DNA from: Oscillospiraceae bacterium
GTDB lineage: Bacteria > Bacillota > Clostridia > Oscillospirales > Oscillospiraceae
Reading direction: 5' to 3'
Assembly: GCA_016286595.1 (NCBI GenBank)
Contig: JAEETR010000197.1
Location: 1 to 13,806, forward strand
DNA: 13,806 bases
The notes beneath the pieces were generated by a model. It was given only the letters and a program-made list of their open reading frames with translations, was not told where the DNA came from and ran no database searches. Both the position numbers and the translations under genes were made by a program. Below, piece by piece: positions 13,485 through 13,806 of this stretch (position 1 is the stretch's first letter; each line of letters starts with the position of its first letter).

Positions 13485-13806
13485 ATGAAGGAAAAACTCG
13501 AACAGCTCCGGCAGGAGGCGCTGGAGAAGATCTCGAAGTGCGCTACCCCCGCAGACCTTGAGGAGCTGCGCATCCGCTTCCTGGGCAAGAAGGGCGAGCT
13601 CACCGCGATCCTCAAGCAGATGGGCACCCTGTCCGCCGAGGAGCGCCCCGTGATCGGTCAGATAGCCAACACCGTCCGCTCCGCCATCGAGGACGAGCTG
13701 TCAAAGGCCCGTCAGTCCGTGGAGAGCCGCGCCCTTGAACTCAGACTCAAGGCCGAGGCCCTGGACGTCACCGTCCCCGGCACCGAGCCGGAGATAGGCC
13801 ACCGCC
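13485..13806 (+). CDS. pheS: Phenylalanyl-tRNA synthetase alpha subunit, N-terminal part (3' end off window)
   Basis: About 107 residues of the tRNA-Phe charging enzyme alpha subunit are visible. This is the N-terminal coiled-coil tRNA-binding arm, with the family pattern DLEELRIRFLGKKGELTAIL followed by KQMGTLSAEERPVIGQIAN. The coding frame runs open to the window edge, just before the expected catalytic core. The ATG at 13485 is preferred because GGAG lies 8 bp before it. An in-frame ATG at 13479 adds only MK and is just 2 bp from that site. The Phe T-box immediately upstream confirms the identity, and pheT would be expected downstream. Confidence 0.95.
   Translation, partial: MKEKLEQLRQEALEKISKCATPADLEELRIRFLGKKGELTAILKQMGTLSAEERPVIGQIANTVRSAIEDELSKARQSVESRALELRLKAEALDVTVPGTEPEIGHR

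Overview
The window reads as a GC-rich chromosomal segment from a Clostridia member, probably of the Oscillospiraceae/Ruminococcaceae type. Four things point there: a SCIFF ranthipeptide next to its radical SAM maturase (a near-universal Clostridia signature), a phenylalanine T-box in front of pheS, an IreB-family phosphoprotein gene, and a lipoprotein-alr-mazF order like that around Bacillus alr. There are no rRNA, tRNA, CRISPR, prophage or insertion-sequence features.

Left part (1-4340): a truncated nadE (minus) is divergent from a PflX-type radical SAM gene (plus). A 405-bp intergenic region follows, holding a tight cluster of DnaA-box-like sequences, an inverted repeat and a strong promoter. 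That promoter drives the 48-residue SCIFF precursor (scfA). A hairpin terminator/attenuator and then the SCIFF maturase (scfB) come next, and the unit ends at a bidirectional terminator.

Middle part (4345-9240, all minus): a membrane-anchored CapA-family protein, the two-subunit transketolase (tktA-tktB), an IreB homologue, and two unrecognised proteins. Hairpin terminators follow tktB, the IreB gene and the 179-residue protein gene.

Right part (9322-13031, minus): one promoter feeds a bifunctional NAD(P)HX epimerase/dehydratase, a YdcC-like lipoprotein and alanine racemase, packed 3-4 bp apart. A MazF toxin gene follows after a 148-bp gap, with no antitoxin gene. Divergently, a promoter and T-box leader precede pheS, which runs off the window.

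The themes are NAD metabolism and repair (nadE, nnr), pentose-phosphate carbon shuffling (tkt), envelope functions (capA, alr, IreB, lipoprotein) and radical SAM peptide modification (scfA/scfB). SCIFF is a known but functionally unexplained system, and it is the most interesting biology here. Less expected are the DnaA-box cluster just upstream of it, a cysteine-rich acidic tail on the maturase, a sharp change in isoleucine codon use at about 4.3 kb, and an antitoxin-less mazF whose leader hairpin contains UACAU.
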